A DNA stretch of 64,000 nucleotides from Caenimonas sp. SL110. Lineage in GTDB: Bacteria > Pseudomonadota > Gammaproteobacteria > Burkholderiales > Burkholderiaceae_C. Positions within the stretch are counted from its first letter, which is position 1, and each line of letters opens with the position of its first letter. Shown in pieces: positions 18,944 to 29,827 of the stretch. The stretch covers positions 1 through 64,000 of the forward strand of contig NZ_JANU01000001.1 in assembly GCF_001044395.1 (NCBI RefSeq), written 5' to 3'. A model generated the notes under the pieces. The model saw only the letters and a list, made by a program, of their open reading frames with translations. It was not told where the DNA came from and ran no database searches. The translations under genes were made by a program, and so were the position numbers.

Positions 18944-20635
18944 TTACTGCTTGTCTTGCGGGTTGTCCAGCTTGGCACGCAGGAGTGCGCCCAGGCTGGT
19001 CGTGCCGGCGTTTTCACGCGACGATTGCTGGCTCAGGTTGGCCATCTGGCCTTGCTCGTCAGCCATGTCCTTGGCCTTGACCGACAACTGGATGTTGCGG
19101 GTCTTGCGGTCGATGTTGACGACCACGGCATTGACTTCGTCGCCTTCCTTGAGCACGTTGCGGGCATCTTCGACGCGGTCGCGCGAGATTTCCGAAGCAC
19201 GCAGGTAGCCGATGATGTCCTGGCCCAGGTCGATTTCGGCGCCCTTGGGGTCCACCGTCTTGACCTTGCCCGAAACAGCCGAGCCCTTGTCGTGGATCGA
19301 CACGAACGTGGTGAACGGGTCTGCATCCAGCTGCTTGATGCCCAGGCTGATGCGTTCGCGGTCGACGTCCACTGCCAGCACGAGCGCTTCGACTTCCTGG
19401 CCCTTCTTGTAGTTGCGAACAGCGGCTTCGCCGGTTTCGTTCCACGAGAGGTCAGACAGGTGTACCAGGCCGTCGATGCCGGCAGCCAGGCCCACGAACA
19501 CGCCGAAGTCGGTGATCGACTTGATCGGGCCCTTGACGCGGTCGCCACGCTTGGTGTTTTGCGCGAACTCTTGCCATGGGTTGGCCTTGCACTGCTTCAT
19601 GCCCAGGCTGATGCGGCGCTTGTCTTCGTCGATTTCCAGGACCATGACTTCGACTTCGTCGCCGAGCGAAACGATCTTGGACGGAGCGACGTTCTTGTTG
19701 GTCCAGTCCATTTCGGAAACGTGCACCAGGCCTTCGATGCCGGGCTCGAGTTCCACGAATGCGCCGTAGTCGGCGATGTTGGTGATCTTGCCGAACATGC
19801 GCGTGCCCTGCGGGTAGCGGCGGTTGACGCCCATCCACGGGTCGTCGCCCATTTGCTTGAGGCCCAGCGAGACACGGTTCTTTTCGGTGTCGAACTTGAG
19901 GATCTTGGCGGTGATTTCCTGGCCGGCCTGAACGACTTCGCTCGGGTGGCGGACACGGCGCCAGGCCATGTCGGTGATATGCAGCAGGCCGTCGATGCCG
20001 CCGAGGTCAACGAACGCACCGTATTCGGTGATGTTCTTGACGACGCCGCGAACAACGGAGCCTTCCTTCAGGGTTTCCATCAGCTTGGCGCGCTCTTCGC
20101 CCATCGACGCTTCGACGACGGCGCGGCGACTCAGCACCACGTTGTTGCGCTTGCGGTCGAGCTTGATGACCTTGAATTCCATGGTCTTGTTCTCGTAGGG
20201 AGACAAGTCCTTGATGGGGCGGGTGTCGATGAGCGAGCCGGGCAGGAATGCGCGGATGCCGTTGACCAGGACGGTGAGGCCGCCCTTGACCTTGCCGGAG
20301 GTGGTGCCGGTGACGAATTCGCCGGATTCCAGGGCCTTTTCGAGGCTCATCCACGAGGCGAGGCGCTTGGCCTTGTCGCGCGAGAGGATGGTGTCGCCGT
20401 AGCCGTTTTCGATGGCGTCGATGGCCACCGAGACGAAGTCGCCTACCTGGACTTCGACTTCGCCCTTGTCGTTCTTGAATTCTTCGATTGGCACATACGC
20501 TTCGGACTTGAGACCGGCGTTGACGACAACGAAGCTGTGTTCGATGCGAACCACTTCAGCGGTGATGACTTCACCGGTGCGCATTTCGGAGCGCTGCAGC
20601 GATTCTTCAAAGAGGGCGGCAAAAGATTCTGACAT
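18944..20635 (-). CDS. rpsA: 30S ribosomal protein S1
   Basis: A protein of 563 residues with six S1 RNA-binding repeats (for example MGVVSLG-type repeats around [38 protein letters not shown] and [18 protein letters not shown]). It brings mRNA to the 30S subunit. ATG 20635 ([13 protein letters not shown]) is the family start; the open frame continues into the spacer after aroA-cmk but is not conserved-looking. The order cmk-rpsA-ihfB is widely conserved in proteobacteria. Confidence 0.97.
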   Translation of the reverse strand: MSESFAALFEESLQRSEMRTGEVITAEVVRIEHSFVVVNAGLKSEAYVPIEEFKNDKGEVEVQVGDFVSVAIDAIENGYGDTILSRDKAKRLASWMSLEKALESGEFVTGTTSGKVKGGLTVLVNGIRAFLPGSLIDTRPIKDLSPYENKTMEFKVIKLDRKRNNVVLSRRAVVEASMGEERAKLMETLKEGSVVRGVVKNITEYGAFVDLGGIDGLLHITDMAWRRVRHPSEVVQAGQEITAKILKFDTEKNRVSLGLKQMGDDPWMGVNRRYPQGTRMFGKITNIADYGAFVELEPGIEGLVHVSEMDWTNKNVAPSKIVSLGDEVEVMVLEIDEDKRRISLGMKQCKANPWQEFAQNTKRGDRVKGPIKSITDFGVFVGLAAGIDGLVHLSDLSWNETGEAAVRNYKKGQEVEALVLAVDVDRERISLGIKQLDADPFTTFVSIHDKGSAVSGKVKTVDPKGAEIDLGQDIIGYLRASEISRDRVEDARNVLKEGDEVNAVVVNIDRKTRNIQLSVKAKDMADEQGQMANLSQQSSRENAGTTSLGALLRAKLDNPQDKQ

Positions 20636-20748
20636 TGAGTTTGTTTGCGGCTTGCGCCACGGGTTGAGTTTTCGAACCGCACTGCCGGTGCGCTGAGCAT
20701 CTCGGAGGATGCGCTGACGCGCGAGAGGAGCAATGAGGGCCTGTTCAG

Positions 20749-22761
20749 CTACCTGGCAAGGCCAAATGGCTGTTTTTCCTCCCACCACTGGAGCACCTGG
20801 CCAACCGACTCGTCGACGGTTTGGCTTGAGTTATCCAGGAGGAGGGCGTCTTGTGCGGGCTTGAGGGGCGCGGTGACGCGATTGATGTCGCGTGAGTCGC
20901 GCGCTTCCAGGTCAGCGCGAAGAACGTCGATTGTAGTGGGAATTCCCTTTGAAATCAATTGCTTATGCCGCCGTTCGGCGCGCTGCGAAGCGCTGGCTGT
21001 GAGGTACACCTTCAGGGGCGCATCCGGGAAGATGACGGTGCCCATGTCGCGCCCGTCCGCCACAAGTCCAGGATGGCGCCTGAAGCTCTGCTGCAGGGCA
21101 ACCAGGGCCGTGCGCACTGCCGGGAGCGCGGACACTTTCGACGCGTTCATCCCGCCTTCTTCGCTGCGGATGGCGTCGGTCACGTCGAGCTGGTCGAGCA
21201 TGACGCGGCCGCCGATGAACTGCACCGGCAGCCTTTCGGCCATGTGGGCGATGGTGTGTTCGTGAGCGATGTCCAGTTCGAGCCCTGCACGGCGGGCAGC
21301 GAACGCGGTGACCCGATAGAGAGCCCCGGAGTCGAGGTAGTGATAGCCGAGTCGGTGAGCGACTTCTGACGCGAGCGTGCCTTTGCCTGAGGCCGTCGGA
21401 CCGTCAACGCAGATCACCGGAACATGCTGCGGCGTCGTCTGCACGATCGAAAACATCGCTTCAAAGTAATCCGGGAATGTCTTCGCGACGCATTTCGGAT
21501 CTTCGATCCGGACGTGGACCCCGGCTGGGTTGAACGCTGCGAGCGAAAAGCACATCGCGATGCGATGGTCGTCGTAGGTATGGATGCTCGCGGGCTTCCA
21601 GTTCGCTGGCGGCGTGACGCTGATGAAGTCATCGCCAACGACGACCTGCGCGCCCAGCTTGCCAAGCTCGGCTGCCATCGCCGCGAGCCGGTCCGTTTCC
21701 TTCACGCGCCAGCTTGCGATGTTGCGAAGGGTGGTCGTGCCATTCGCATAGAGCGCCATCACGGCGAGCGTCATGGCTGCATCGGGGATGTGATTGCAAT
21801 CCAGGTCGATGGCCTTCAAGGGCCATGCGCCGCGTGACACTTCCAGCGAGTTGGGAGAGCCACTGACAACAGCGCCCATGGCCCGCGCTGCGTCGATGAA
21901 GCGGATGTCGCCCTGGATGGAGTTTTCGCCGACGCCCAGGATTCGCACGCTGCGGCCTTCTTCGGGACGGGCAGCGATGGCACCGAGCGCGATGAAGTAG
22001 CTTGCAGACGACGCATCGGCTTCGACGTGAATGGTGCCTGGCGACTGGTAACGGCTTGCGGCGGGAATGGTGAAGCGCTGCCAGCCGTCGCGCTGCACGC
22101 GCACACCAAATTGCTCCAGCAGGCGCAGCGTGATTTCGACGTAAGGGCGCGAGATCAGCTCGCCGACGACCTCGATCGTCACATCTGAACCTTCGCCCTT
22201 GCCGGCGACCAGCGGCAGCGCCAGTAAAAGCGCGGTGAGGAACTGGCTGGAGACATCGCCCCGCACCCTGATCGGCCCGTCGAGCTTCACGGATGGCTTG
22301 CCGATGCGCAGCGGCGGATAGCCCTCGGTCCCCAGGTAATCGATCTGGCAACCCATGCCACGCAGCGCATCGACCAGGTCGCCAATCGGGCGCTCGTGCA
22401 TTCGCGCGACGCCGCTCAATTCGAAATCCCCACCGACCAGTGCCAATGCGGCGGTGAGGGGGCGCATGGCCGTGCCTGCATTGCCCAGGAACAGCCGCGC
22501 GTGCGCTGCAGGATCGCGTCCGCCGAAGCCCGTGATTTCGACATCGCTGCCGGCATGACGCACGCAGCACCCCAGCGCGCGCAGCGCGTCGAGCATCACG
22601 CGGGTGTCGTCGGAGTCGAGCACGTCCTGCACGAGCGTGGAGCCGCTGCTCAGGGCGGCCAGAAGCAGCACGCGGTTGGAGATGCTCTTGGATCCCGGCA
22701 GCAGCACCTCGCCCGATGCGCTGTCCAGGGGCGGAAGGTCCAGGAATGGGATATCGAACAT
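20749..22761 (-). CDS. aroA-cmk: Bifunctional EPSP synthase / cytidylate kinase fusion
   Basis: A single frame of 670 residues with two enzymes. Residues 1 to about 442 are class I EPSP synthase ([32 protein letters not shown] at 94-107, RVKETDRL), making the shikimate-pathway intermediate EPSP. From about residue 447 follows cytidylate kinase, with P-loop GPTASGKGT (454-462) and [15 protein letters not shown]. No stop codon or frame change separates them, and the join around [10 protein letters not shown] is short. I recall the same fusion from other Burkholderiales. ATG 22761 overlaps the tyrA stop (TGATG), so the two are coupled. Confidence 0.95.
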   Translation of the reverse strand: MFDIPFLDLPPLDSASGEVLLPGSKSISNRVLLLAALSSGSTLVQDVLDSDDTRVMLDALRALGCCVRHAGSDVEITGFGGRDPAAHARLFLGNAGTAMRPLTAALALVGGDFELSGVARMHERPIGDLVDALRGMGCQIDYLGTEGYPPLRIGKPSVKLDGPIRVRGDVSSQFLTALLLALPLVAGKGEGSDVTIEVVGELISRPYVEITLRLLEQFGVRVQRDGWQRFTIPAASRYQSPGTIHVEADASSASYFIALGAIAARPEEGRSVRILGVGENSIQGDIRFIDAARAMGAVVSGSPNSLEVSRGAWPLKAIDLDCNHIPDAAMTLAVMALYANGTTTLRNIASWRVKETDRLAAMAAELGKLGAQVVVGDDFISVTPPANWKPASIHTYDDHRIAMCFSLAAFNPAGVHVRIEDPKCVAKTFPDYFEAMFSIVQTTPQHVPVICVDGPTASGKGTLASEVAHRLGYHYLDSGALYRVTAFAARRAGLELDIAHEHTIAHMAERLPVQFIGGRVMLDQLDVTDAIRSEEGGMNASKVSALPAVRTALVALQQSFRRHPGLVADGRDMGTVIFPDAPLKVYLTASASQRAERRHKQLISKGIPTTIDVLRADLEARDSRDINRVTAPLKPAQDALLLDNSSQTVDESVGQVLQWWEEKQPFGLAR

Positions 22762-23636
22762 CAGGAGGGCTTTTTGGAGCCCATGCGCCATTGCGCGCGC
22801 GTGTCGCTGGCATGGGCGATCAGCGTTTCGATGGCCTCGCTATTGCCGGTCTCGATCATCTGCTCCATGGTCTGGAGCGCCTGCCTGAACAGCTGCGTCT
22901 GCGCGAGCAATTCGTGGCGGTTCGCCAGCAGAATGTCGCGCCACATCTTGGGGTCGCTCGCGGCAATCCGCGTGAAATCGCGAAATCCGGGGCCTGCCAG
23001 CGAGAGGTAATCCTTGCCGTGGGGCTGTCCGACGATGGCGTTCATCAGCGCGAACGCGATGAGGTGAGGGAGGTGGCTCACGGCCGCATAGGCGGAGTCG
23101 TGCTCTTCGGGCTGCATGCGCAGCACCGTACAGCCCAGGCCCTCCCACACGCGGACAGCCTTTTGCAAATGCTGTGGATTGGTCTTGTCGATCGGGGTCA
23201 GGATCACCTGCTTGCCGGTGTAGAGATCGGCATCTGCGTTCTCGACACCCGAGGTCTCGCTGCCTGCGATAGGGTGGCAGGGCACGAACGAGCCGATGTG
23301 GTCGCGCAGCACGCGGCGCGCCGAATCGATGACATCGCGCTTGGTCGAGCCGACGTCCATGATCAGCATGTCGTTCGTCACGAGGTGCTTGATGGCCTTG
23401 AGCGTCGCTTCCGTGGCGGAAACCGGCACCGCGAGCAGCACGATATCGGCGCCCGAAACGGCCAGCAACGCGGATGGCGCCTCGACGTCGATCACCCCCA
23501 TCGCGCGCGCACGCTCGGTGGTGGAGGGCGACTTGCTGTAACCCACGACGCGCTTCACCAGCCCCGCGCGCTTGAGCGCCAGGGCGAATGAGCCTCCCAT
23601 GAGTCCGCAACCGATCAGGCCGAGTTGTTCAAACAT
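22761..23636 (-). CDS. tyrA: Prephenate dehydrogenase
   Basis: A protein of 291 residues. The NAD motif [17 protein letters not shown] starts the protein and the prephenate-binding region [16 protein letters not shown] follows, with catalytic His in HPIAG. No chorismate mutase domain is fused. It makes 4-hydroxyphenylpyruvate for tyrosine. ATG 23636 (MFEQLGLIG) is the natural start. It lies 13 bp after pheA and overlaps aroA-cmk by one base. Confidence 0.95.
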   Translation of the reverse strand: MFEQLGLIGCGLMGGSFALALKRAGLVKRVVGYSKSPSTTERARAMGVIDVEAPSALLAVSGADIVLLAVPVSATEATLKAIKHLVTNDMLIMDVGSTKRDVIDSARRVLRDHIGSFVPCHPIAGSETSGVENADADLYTGKQVILTPIDKTNPQHLQKAVRVWEGLGCTVLRMQPEEHDSAYAAVSHLPHLIAFALMNAIVGQPHGKDYLSLAGPGFRDFTRIAASDPKMWRDILLANRHELLAQTQLFRQALQTMEQMIETGNSEAIETLIAHASDTRAQWRMGSKKPS

Positions 23637-23649
23637 CTTTAATAATTTC

Positions 23650-24735
23650 TCAGTCGCCGACCGGGTAGGTACCCAGTACTTTGTAGAACGCGCAGAGCGA
23701 ACGCAGGTCGGCCAGCGCGGCCGCCACATGTGGCTGCGAAGGGTGGCCCTGCACATCGATGTAGAAGTAGTACTCCCACTGACCCGAGCGAGCGGGGCGT
23801 GACTCGAACCGCGTCATCGAAACGCCATGCTTCTTGAGCGGCACCAGGATGTCATGCACGGCTCCCGGCTTGTTGGGAACGGAGACAACCAGGCTCACGC
23901 AGTCGGAGCCGGACGCCTGCGGTGCCTCCAGGGTTTGTGGCAGGCACACGACCGCAAAGCGCGTGCGATTGAAGGCATCGTCCTGTATGGCGTGCGCTGC
24001 AACGTGCAGCCCGAACGCGCTTGCTGCTCGCTCGCTGGCAATGCCGGCCCATGCAGGATTGGTCGCGGCGAGCCGGGCGCCTTCGGCATTGCTTGAAACC
24101 GCGCGCCGCTCCGCATTTGGCAGATGCTTGTTGAGCCAGCCCTGGCACTGCGCGAGTGCTTGTGGATGCGCGAGAACCACTTCGATCCCATCGGTCGACG
24201 GGCTCAGGCGCAGCAGGTGGTGCCGCACGAGCAGACTGATCTCGCCGACGATGTGCAAAGGGGAGTGCAGCAGCAGGTCGAGCGACCGCGTGACAACGCC
24301 TTCGCTATTGTTTTCCACCGGGACGACGCCAAAGTCGGCTGTGCCTGAAGTTGCCGCCTGGAACACTTCATCGAAGTTCACGCACGGAACGTGATGGATG
24401 CTGGAGCCAAAAAACTTGATCGCGGCTTCTTCGCTGAAGGTGCCGGCAGGGCCGAGGTAGGCCACGCGTTGCGGGGCTTCAAGCGCACGGCAAGCCGACA
24501 TGATCTCGCGCCAGATCGTCGCGACGTTGGCGTCTTTCAGCGGCCCGGGGTTGGCGGCCTGCAGCCCATTGATGACCTGGGCCTCGCGGTCGGGGCGAAA
24601 GACCTGCGAGCCTTCCCTGCGCTTGAGCTCGCCGACCTCGTTGGCGAGTTCGGCGCGGCGGTTCAATGCGGCCAGCAGTTCCCGGTCGACCGCGTCGATC
24701 GCGGTTCGCAGCTGCCCGAGATCTCTCTGGCTCAT
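23650..24735 (-). CDS. pheA: P-protein: chorismate mutase / prephenate dehydratase
   Basis: A protein of 361 residues with three parts: chorismate mutase of the AroQ type (residues 1-90, [22 protein letters not shown]), prephenate dehydratase ([29 protein letters not shown]) and a C-terminal ACT regulatory domain with the phenylalanine-binding signature [16 protein letters not shown]. It catalyses the two steps from chorismate to phenylpyruvate and is expected to be feedback-inhibited by phenylalanine. Its ATG overlaps the gyrA stop (ATGA). Confidence 0.96.
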   Translation of the reverse strand: MSQRDLGQLRTAIDAVDRELLAALNRRAELANEVGELKRREGSQVFRPDREAQVINGLQAANPGPLKDANVATIWREIMSACRALEAPQRVAYLGPAGTFSEEAAIKFFGSSIHHVPCVNFDEVFQAATSGTADFGVVPVENNSEGVVTRSLDLLLHSPLHIVGEISLLVRHHLLRLSPSTDGIEVVLAHPQALAQCQGWLNKHLPNAERRAVSSNAEGARLAATNPAWAGIASERAASAFGLHVAAHAIQDDAFNRTRFAVVCLPQTLEAPQASGSDCVSLVVSVPNKPGAVHDILVPLKKHGVSMTRFESRPARSGQWEYYFYIDVQGHPSQPHVAAALADLRSLCAFYKVLGTYPVGD

Positions 24736-27380
24736 TCTTCGGTGCCGCCAGCTGTGTCTTCGCCGGCCGGCGGAAGCTCTTCGCCTTCCGCCGCTTGCGC
24801 ATCGTTTTCAACAATGCGTTGCAGGCCGCTCAGCTTGGAGCCCTCATCGAGCCCAATCAGAGTGACGCCCTGCGTCGCACGGCCCAGCTCACGAATCTCG
24901 CTCACGCGGGTGCGGACAAGAACGCCCTTGTCGGTGATCAGCATGATTTCGTCGTCGGTGTGGACCAGCGTTGCTGCCACGACCTTGCCGTTGCGCTCGC
25001 TTTGCTGGATCGCAATCATTCCCTTGGTGCCGCGACCGTGACGTGTGTACTCGGCGATCGGCGTGCGCTTGCCGTAGCCGTTGACGGTGGCTGTGAGAAC
25101 GCTTTGCTGCTCGTCCTCGGCCACCAGCATCGCAATCACGCTTTGTCCCGGGTCGAGCGCCATGCCGCGGACGCCGCGCGCCGCACGGCCCAGCGGCCGA
25201 ACATCGTCCTCGTCGAAGCGCACAGCTTTTCCGCCGTCTGAAAACAGCATCACGTCGTGTTTTCCGTCGGTGAGCGCTGCGCCGATCAGGTAGTCGCCGT
25301 CGTCCAGGTTGACGGCAATGATGCCGCCCTTGCGCGGGTTGTTGAATTCGTCGAGCGCGGTCTTCTTGACCGTGCCCATGCTCGTTGCCATGAACACGAA
25401 GTGGTCCGCCGGGAACGTGCGGTTCTCGCCCGTCAGCGGCAGCACGACGTTGACCTTTTCACCTTCTTGCAGCGGGAACATGTTGACAATGGGACGTCCA
25501 CGCGAACCGCGTGAGCCCGCGGGCACTTCCCAGACCTTGAGCCAATACATGCGCCCTCGGTTGGAAAAGCACAGGATCCAGTCGTGCGTGTTGGCAATGA
25601 AGAGCTGGTCCACCCAGTCGTCTTCCTTGGTGGATGTCGCCTGCTTGCCGCGGCCGCCGCGCTTTTGCGCGCGGTATTCCGACAGGGGCTGGCTCTTGAT
25701 ATATCCGGAATGCGAAAGCGTCACCACCATGTCAGTAGGTGTGATCAGGTCTTCGGTCGCCAGGTCCTGGGCGTTGTGCTCGATCACGCTGCGTCGAGCG
25801 CCCAGCTTGGTCTGGCCGAACTCATTGCGAATTGCAGTGAGTTCGTCGCTGATGATGGTGGATACGCGCGCGGGCCGTGCAAGGATGTCGAGCAGGTCCT
25901 CGATCTCGGCCATCACTTCCTTGTACTCGGCGACGATCTTGTCCTGTTCCAGGCCCGTGAGGCGCTGCAGGCGCATCTGCAGGATTTCCTGGGCCTGCGT
26001 ATCCGACAGGCGATACAGGCCGCCGTCCTGCATGCCGAACTCACGGTCAAGCCCATCGGGACGGTAGTCATCAGCGTTGATCACGCCGCCGTCCTCGCGC
26101 GTGCGGGTCAGCATCTCGCGCACCAGCTGGCTGTCCCATGAGCGGGCCATCAGCTCTGCCTTGGCCACCGGCGGCGTTGGTGCGTTGCGAATGATCGCGA
26201 TGAATTCGTCGATGTTGGCGAGCGCCACGGCAAGGCCTTCGAGCACGTGGCCGCGTTCGCGCGACTTGCGCAGCGTGAAAACCGTGCGGCGCGTCACCAC
26301 TTCACGGCGATGCTCCAGGAACACCTTGATCAGGTCCTTGAGGTTGCACAGGCGCGGCTGGCCGTCGATGAGCGCAACCATGTTGATGCCGAAGGTGTCC
26401 TGCAGCTGGGTCTGCTTGTACAGGTTGTTGAGCACCACCTCGGGTACTTCACCCCGCTTGAGTTCGATGACCAGGCGCATGCCCGACTTGTCGCTCTCGT
26501 CCTGGATATGGCTGATGCCTTCGATCTTTTTCTCGTTGACCAGCTCGGCCATGCGTTCCTGCAAGGTCTTCTTGTTCACCTGGTAGGGGAGCTCGTCAAC
26601 GATGATGGCCTGTCGCTGTCCACGGTCGATGTCTTCGAAGTGGCACTTGGCCCGCATGACCACCTTGCCGCGACCTGTGCGATAGCCGTCCTTCACGCCA
26701 TTGATGCCGTAGATGATGCCGGCGGTGGGGAAGTCGGGGCCGGGCACGATCTCCATCAGCTCCTCGATGGTCGCTTCGGGGTTGCGCAGCATGTGCAGGC
26801 ATGCATCGACTACCTCGTTGAGGTTGTGCGGGGGAATATTGGTGGCCATGCCAACGGCGATGCCGCCCGAGCCATTGACCAGCAAATTGGGAAGCTTGCT
26901 CGGAAGAACGAGCGGCTCTTTTTCGCTGCCGTCATAGTTGGGTCCGAAATCGACGGTTTCCTTGTCGATGTCGGCAAGCATCTCGTGCGCAATCTTGGAC
27001 AGGCGGATTTCGGTGTAACGCATCGCCGCCGCGTTGTCGCCGTCGACCGATCCGAAATTGCCCTGGCCATCCACCAGCATGTGGCGCATCGAGAAGTCCT
27101 GCGCCAGTCGAACGATGGTGTCGTACACCGACTGGTCGCCGTGCGGGTGGTACTTGCCGATGACGTCGCCAACGATACGCGCGGACTTCTTGTAAGGCCG
27201 GTTCCAGTCGTTATTGAGTTCGTGCATCGCGAACAGAACCCGACGGTGCACGGGCTTGAGACCATCGCGTGCATCCGGGAGGGCCCGGCCCACGATCACG
27301 CTCATCGCGTAGTCGAGGTAACTGCGCCGCATTTCCTCTTCAAGGCTGACGGGCAGGGTTTCTTTGGCGAATTGGGTCAT
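24732..27380 (-). CDS. gyrA: DNA gyrase subunit A
   Basis: A protein of 882 residues. The catalytic tyrosine is in the [11 protein letters not shown] element, and the GyrA box KRGGRGKQ begins the DNA-wrapping C-terminal domain. In the quinolone-determining region the sequence is [10 protein letters not shown], so position 83 (E. coli Ser83) is Gln, while Asp87 is kept. The length and start ([19 protein letters not shown]) are normal. It is directly followed by pheA with a 4-bp overlap; serC, which in many betaproteobacteria lies between them, is absent here. Confidence 0.97.
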   Translation of the reverse strand: MTQFAKETLPVSLEEEMRRSYLDYAMSVIVGRALPDARDGLKPVHRRVLFAMHELNNDWNRPYKKSARIVGDVIGKYHPHGDQSVYDTIVRLAQDFSMRHMLVDGQGNFGSVDGDNAAAMRYTEIRLSKIAHEMLADIDKETVDFGPNYDGSEKEPLVLPSKLPNLLVNGSGGIAVGMATNIPPHNLNEVVDACLHMLRNPEATIEELMEIVPGPDFPTAGIIYGINGVKDGYRTGRGKVVMRAKCHFEDIDRGQRQAIIVDELPYQVNKKTLQERMAELVNEKKIEGISHIQDESDKSGMRLVIELKRGEVPEVVLNNLYKQTQLQDTFGINMVALIDGQPRLCNLKDLIKVFLEHRREVVTRRTVFTLRKSRERGHVLEGLAVALANIDEFIAIIRNAPTPPVAKAELMARSWDSQLVREMLTRTREDGGVINADDYRPDGLDREFGMQDGGLYRLSDTQAQEILQMRLQRLTGLEQDKIVAEYKEVMAEIEDLLDILARPARVSTIISDELTAIRNEFGQTKLGARRSVIEHNAQDLATEDLITPTDMVVTLSHSGYIKSQPLSEYRAQKRGGRGKQATSTKEDDWVDQLFIANTHDWILCFSNRGRMYWLKVWEVPAGSRGSRGRPIVNMFPLQEGEKVNVVLPLTGENRTFPADHFVFMATSMGTVKKTALDEFNNPRKGGIIAVNLDDGDYLIGAALTDGKHDVMLFSDGGKAVRFDEDDVRPLGRAARGVRGMALDPGQSVIAMLVAEDEQQSVLTATVNGYGKRTPIAEYTRHGRGTKGMIAIQQSERNGKVVAATLVHTDDEIMLITDKGVLVRTRVSEIRELGRATQGVTLIGLDEGSKLSGLQRIVENDAQAAEGEELPPAGEDTAGGTEE

Positions 27381-27514
27381 GCGAGGGGGACTTTTGCGAA
27401 GAGGACGCGTGGGCGCGAAGCGGCTGATTTTACGGTGAACCCCGGCATGTAGCTAACTCGCAACATTCAAGGGGTAATCAGGTTTCGTCCTACCCAACCC
27501 AACCACGGCCAGCG

Positions 27515-27542
27515 TTGATTGTGTAAGGACGTGTGGCACAAT
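27515..27542 (+). promoter_or_regulatory. Putative promoter of ompA
   Basis: A -35-like TTGATT (27515-27520) and a -10-like CACAAT (27537-27542) are spaced by 16 bp, about 80 bp upstream of the ompA start, within the 244-bp divergent spacer between gyrA and ompA. A small inverted repeat GGTGA-TGG-TCACC follows. The ompA ribosome binding site is AAGAGGAG at 27613-27620. This is prediction by consensus only. Confidence 0.45.
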
Positions 27543-27624
27543 AAGTTTGACGCTTTTGGTGATGGTCACCTTAATCGTAGTGTTCACGCAGCGCGGCTGC
27601 GGCTTTTTCCCCAAGAGGAGAACC

Positions 27625-28302
27625 ATGAAGAAACTGAATAAAGTGGCGCTGATGTTTGCCGTTGCTGCGCTGGCTGGCGCTGCTGGCGCGCAAACTCGCG
27701 TGACTGCGGCCAATGGCGGCAACCGTATCGACAACTGGCAAAACGGTTCCGGCGAGCTGGTCTGGAGAAATGGCACCGGCGAATACTGCTGGCGCGATGC
27801 TTTCTGGACCCCGGCCACGGCCGCACGCGGCTGCGATGGCGCTCTGGTCGTGGCTGCTCCGGCACCCGCTCCGGTCGCTGCCCCGGTCGTTCGTCCCCCA
27901 CCGCCTGCTCCGGCTCGTCCTCCTGCAGCGCCAGCCGTAGCCGCCACCAAGGTGACGTACGCTGCTGATGCCTTCTTCGACTTCGACAAGTCTGTGCTCA
28001 AGCCTGAAGGCAAGGCCAAGCTTGACGACCTGGTCGGCAAGATTCAAGGCATCAACCTGGAAGTCATCATCGCCGTGGGTCACACCGACTCCGTGGGCTC
28101 CGATGCTTACAACCAGTCGCTGTCGGTTCGTCGCGCTGAGTCCGTCAAGGCTTACCTCGTGACCAAGGGCATCGAAAAGAACCGCGTGTACACCGAAGGC
28201 AAGGGCGAGAAGCAGCCTGTCGCGGACAACAAGACCAGCGAAGGCCGTGCGAAGAATCGTCGCGTGGAAATCGAAGTGGTCGGCACCCGCGCCAATCGCT
28301 AA
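27625..28302 (+). CDS. ompA: OmpA-family outer membrane / peptidoglycan-binding protein
   Basis: A protein of 225 residues with a signal peptide ([20 protein letters not shown] then GAQ), a short N-terminal region with two cysteines ([14 protein letters not shown]), an Ala/Pro-rich linker ([16 protein letters not shown]) and a C-terminal OmpA domain ([48 protein letters not shown]). It lacks the eight-stranded barrel of E. coli OmpA, so it probably anchors the outer membrane to peptidoglycan by its OmpA_C domain. A strong AAGAGGAG ribosome site precedes it, and stacked terminators follow. Confidence 0.9.
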   Translation: MKKLNKVALMFAVAALAGAAGAQTRVTAANGGNRIDNWQNGSGELVWRNGTGEYCWRDAFWTPATAARGCDGALVVAAPAPAPVAAPVVRPPPPAPARPPAAPAVAATKVTYAADAFFDFDKSVLKPEGKAKLDDLVGKIQGINLEVIIAVGHTDSVGSDAYNQSLSVRRAESVKAYLVTKGIEKNRVYTEGKGEKQPVADNKTSEGRAKNRRVEIEVVGTRANR

Positions 28303-28320
28303 GAGGCCAAGCCTCCTTGA

Positions 28321-28352
28321 GAAAAGCCCCGCTCCGCGGGGCTTTTCTTTTT
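28321..28352 (+). terminator. Terminator of ompA
   Basis: A perfect 12-bp inverted repeat GAAAAGCCCCGC / GCGGGGCTTTTC (28321-28332 and 28336-28347) with a 3-nt loop is followed by TTTTT. It is a strong intrinsic terminator 18 bp after the ompA stop. Confidence 0.92.
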
Positions 28353-28353
28353 C

Positions 28354-28415
28354 AGCCGCTTGCGGGGCTTTTCTCTTTCTGTCACCAATCGCCCCGCTTG
28401 CGGGGCTTTTTCTTT
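28354..28415 (+). terminator. Second and third terminator-like repeats before ubiG
   Basis: The element GCTTGCGGGGCTTTT occurs again at about 28359-28373 and as a complete hairpin GCCCCGC-TT-GCGGGGC (28391-28406) followed by TTTTTCTTT. Together with the terminator at 28321-28352, three related copies stand in under 100 bp. The ubiG start follows only about 15 bp after the last one, so ubiG must be transcribed from within or through this array. Confidence 0.7.
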
Positions 28416-28430
28416 GGGACAATCGCCCCC

Positions 28431-29141
28431 ATGACCGAGACTGTTGTAAACGCCGACCCTGCCGAACTGGCCAAGTTTTCCGACCTGGCCCATCGCTGGT
28501 GGGATACCGAAAGCGAGTTCCGACCGCTTCACCAGATAAACCCTGTGCGGCTGGACTGGATCCAGTCCCATGCCCCGCTTAAGGGCAAACGAGTGCTCGA
28601 TGTGGGTTGTGGCGGGGGAATTCTTGCGGATGCGATGGCGCGCAAAGGCGCGCAGGTGTTGGGTATCGACCTTGCTGCCAAAGCTCTGAAGGTCGCGCAG
28701 TTGCATGCGCTTGAAGCTGCGACTCCTGATGTGCAGTACCGGGAAATCAGCGTCGAATCATTGGCGCAGGAGCAGCCCGGGTCTTTCGATGTCGTCACCT
28801 GCATGGAGATGCTCGAGCATGTCCCCGACCCCTCGTCAGTGGTTCGCGCCTGCAGTTCGTTGGTCAAACCAGGAGGCTGGGTGTTCTTTTCAACGATCAA
28901 TCGCAACGCGAAGTCCTTCATGTTCGCGATCGTCGGCGCCGAGTACATGCTCAACCTGTTGCCCCGCGGCACGCATGAATACCTCAAGTTCATACGCCCC
29001 AGTGAGCTCGCTTCGCATTGCCGCGCGAGCGGCCTTGAACTCGTGCATACCCGCGGCATGGAGTACAACCCGCTGACCCGTCGGTATTGGCTCTCGGACA
29101 ATACGGGCGTCAATTACCTGATCGCCACCCGGAAGCCGTGA
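28431..29141 (+). CDS. ubiG: Ubiquinone biosynthesis O-methyltransferase
   Basis: A protein of 236 residues, the usual UbiG length. Family signatures are [19 protein letters not shown] near the N-terminus, SAM-binding [16 protein letters not shown], and [12 protein letters not shown]. It performs the two O-methylation steps of ubiquinone synthesis. ATG 28431 is chosen because it fits the family start; the open frame extends upstream only through terminator repeats. No clear Shine-Dalgarno is visible. It overlaps gph by one base (TGATG). Confidence 0.95.
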   Translation: MTETVVNADPAELAKFSDLAHRWWDTESEFRPLHQINPVRLDWIQSHAPLKGKRVLDVGCGGGILADAMARKGAQVLGIDLAAKALKVAQLHALEAATPDVQYREISVESLAQEQPGSFDVVTCMEMLEHVPDPSSVVRACSSLVKPGGWVFFSTINRNAKSFMFAIVGAEYMLNLLPRGTHEYLKFIRPSELASHCRASGLELVHTRGMEYNPLTRRYWLSDNTGVNYLIATRKP

Positions 29142-29800
29142 TGTTCAATGATGTAAGGGCCGTACTGTTCGATCTGGACGGCACACTCATCGACAGTGCC
29201 CCCGATCTGGGAGCCGCTGCAGACAAGATGCGCGTGGATCGCGGCTTGGCCTCGCTCCCGTTCGAGCACTATCGTCCCATGGCTGGCGCGGGCGCGCGGG
29301 GCATGCTCGGGATCGCATTCGGTATGGGTACCGATCATCCCGACTACCCGGTGATGCGCGAGGAGTTCTTCAAGAACTATGAGAGTTGCATGACGCAACG
29401 CACGTCGGTCTTCAACGGCGTGCCGGAGCTGATCGAACAATTGCTGGGTCGAGGATTGGCATGGGGTGTTGTCACCAACAAGTCGATGCGATTTGCCGGG
29501 CCCCTGACCAAAGGCATGAATTTGTTTGCGACGGCCAAGGCTGTCGTGGGCGGGGACACCACCCCGTATGCAAAACCGCATCCGGCTCCCTTGTTCGAAG
29601 CTGCCCGGCTGCTGCGCATTGAGCCCATCAAGTGCATCTACGTCGGCGATGACGAGCGAGACGTTGCGGCGGGCAGGGCGGCGAGCATGGGAACTGTTGC
29701 GGCGACCTACGGATACCTCGGAAGTGCCGGCGACACACAGGCCTGGGGCGCAAGCGCACATATAAAGACGCCGCTGGAACTGCTCGCCCTCTTGAAATAG
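29141..29800 (+). CDS. gph: Phosphoglycolate phosphatase (HAD family)
   Basis: A protein of 219 residues of the HAD superfamily. Motif I is LFDLDGTLIDSAPDL, motif II VVTNKSMRF, motif III Lys in AKPHPAPLFEAA and motif IV YVGDDERDVAAGRAA. It removes phosphate from 2-phosphoglycolate, a product of DNA repair. The gene directly follows ubiG, a common betaproteobacterial pairing (ubiG-gph). ATG 29141 shares a base with the ubiG stop codon. Confidence 0.9.
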   Translation: MFNDVRAVLFDLDGTLIDSAPDLGAAADKMRVDRGLASLPFEHYRPMAGAGARGMLGIAFGMGTDHPDYPVMREEFFKNYESCMTQRTSVFNGVPELIEQLLGRGLAWGVVTNKSMRFAGPLTKGMNLFATAKAVVGGDTTPYAKPHPAPLFEAARLLRIEPIKCIYVGDDERDVAAGRAASMGTVAATYGYLGSAGDTQAWGASAHIKTPLELLALLK

Positions 29801-29827
29801 GCGCAAGCGGCGTAAAATGGAAGGCTT

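Noticed and set aside
17759..20632. A very long open frame (957 codons) on the plus strand opposite lapB, ihfB and rpsA
   Set aside because: It is antisense to three certain genes and runs through their spacers. In such GC-rich DNA long antisense frames are common; its composition (Arg, Ala, Ser rich, no motif) looks like a shadow.
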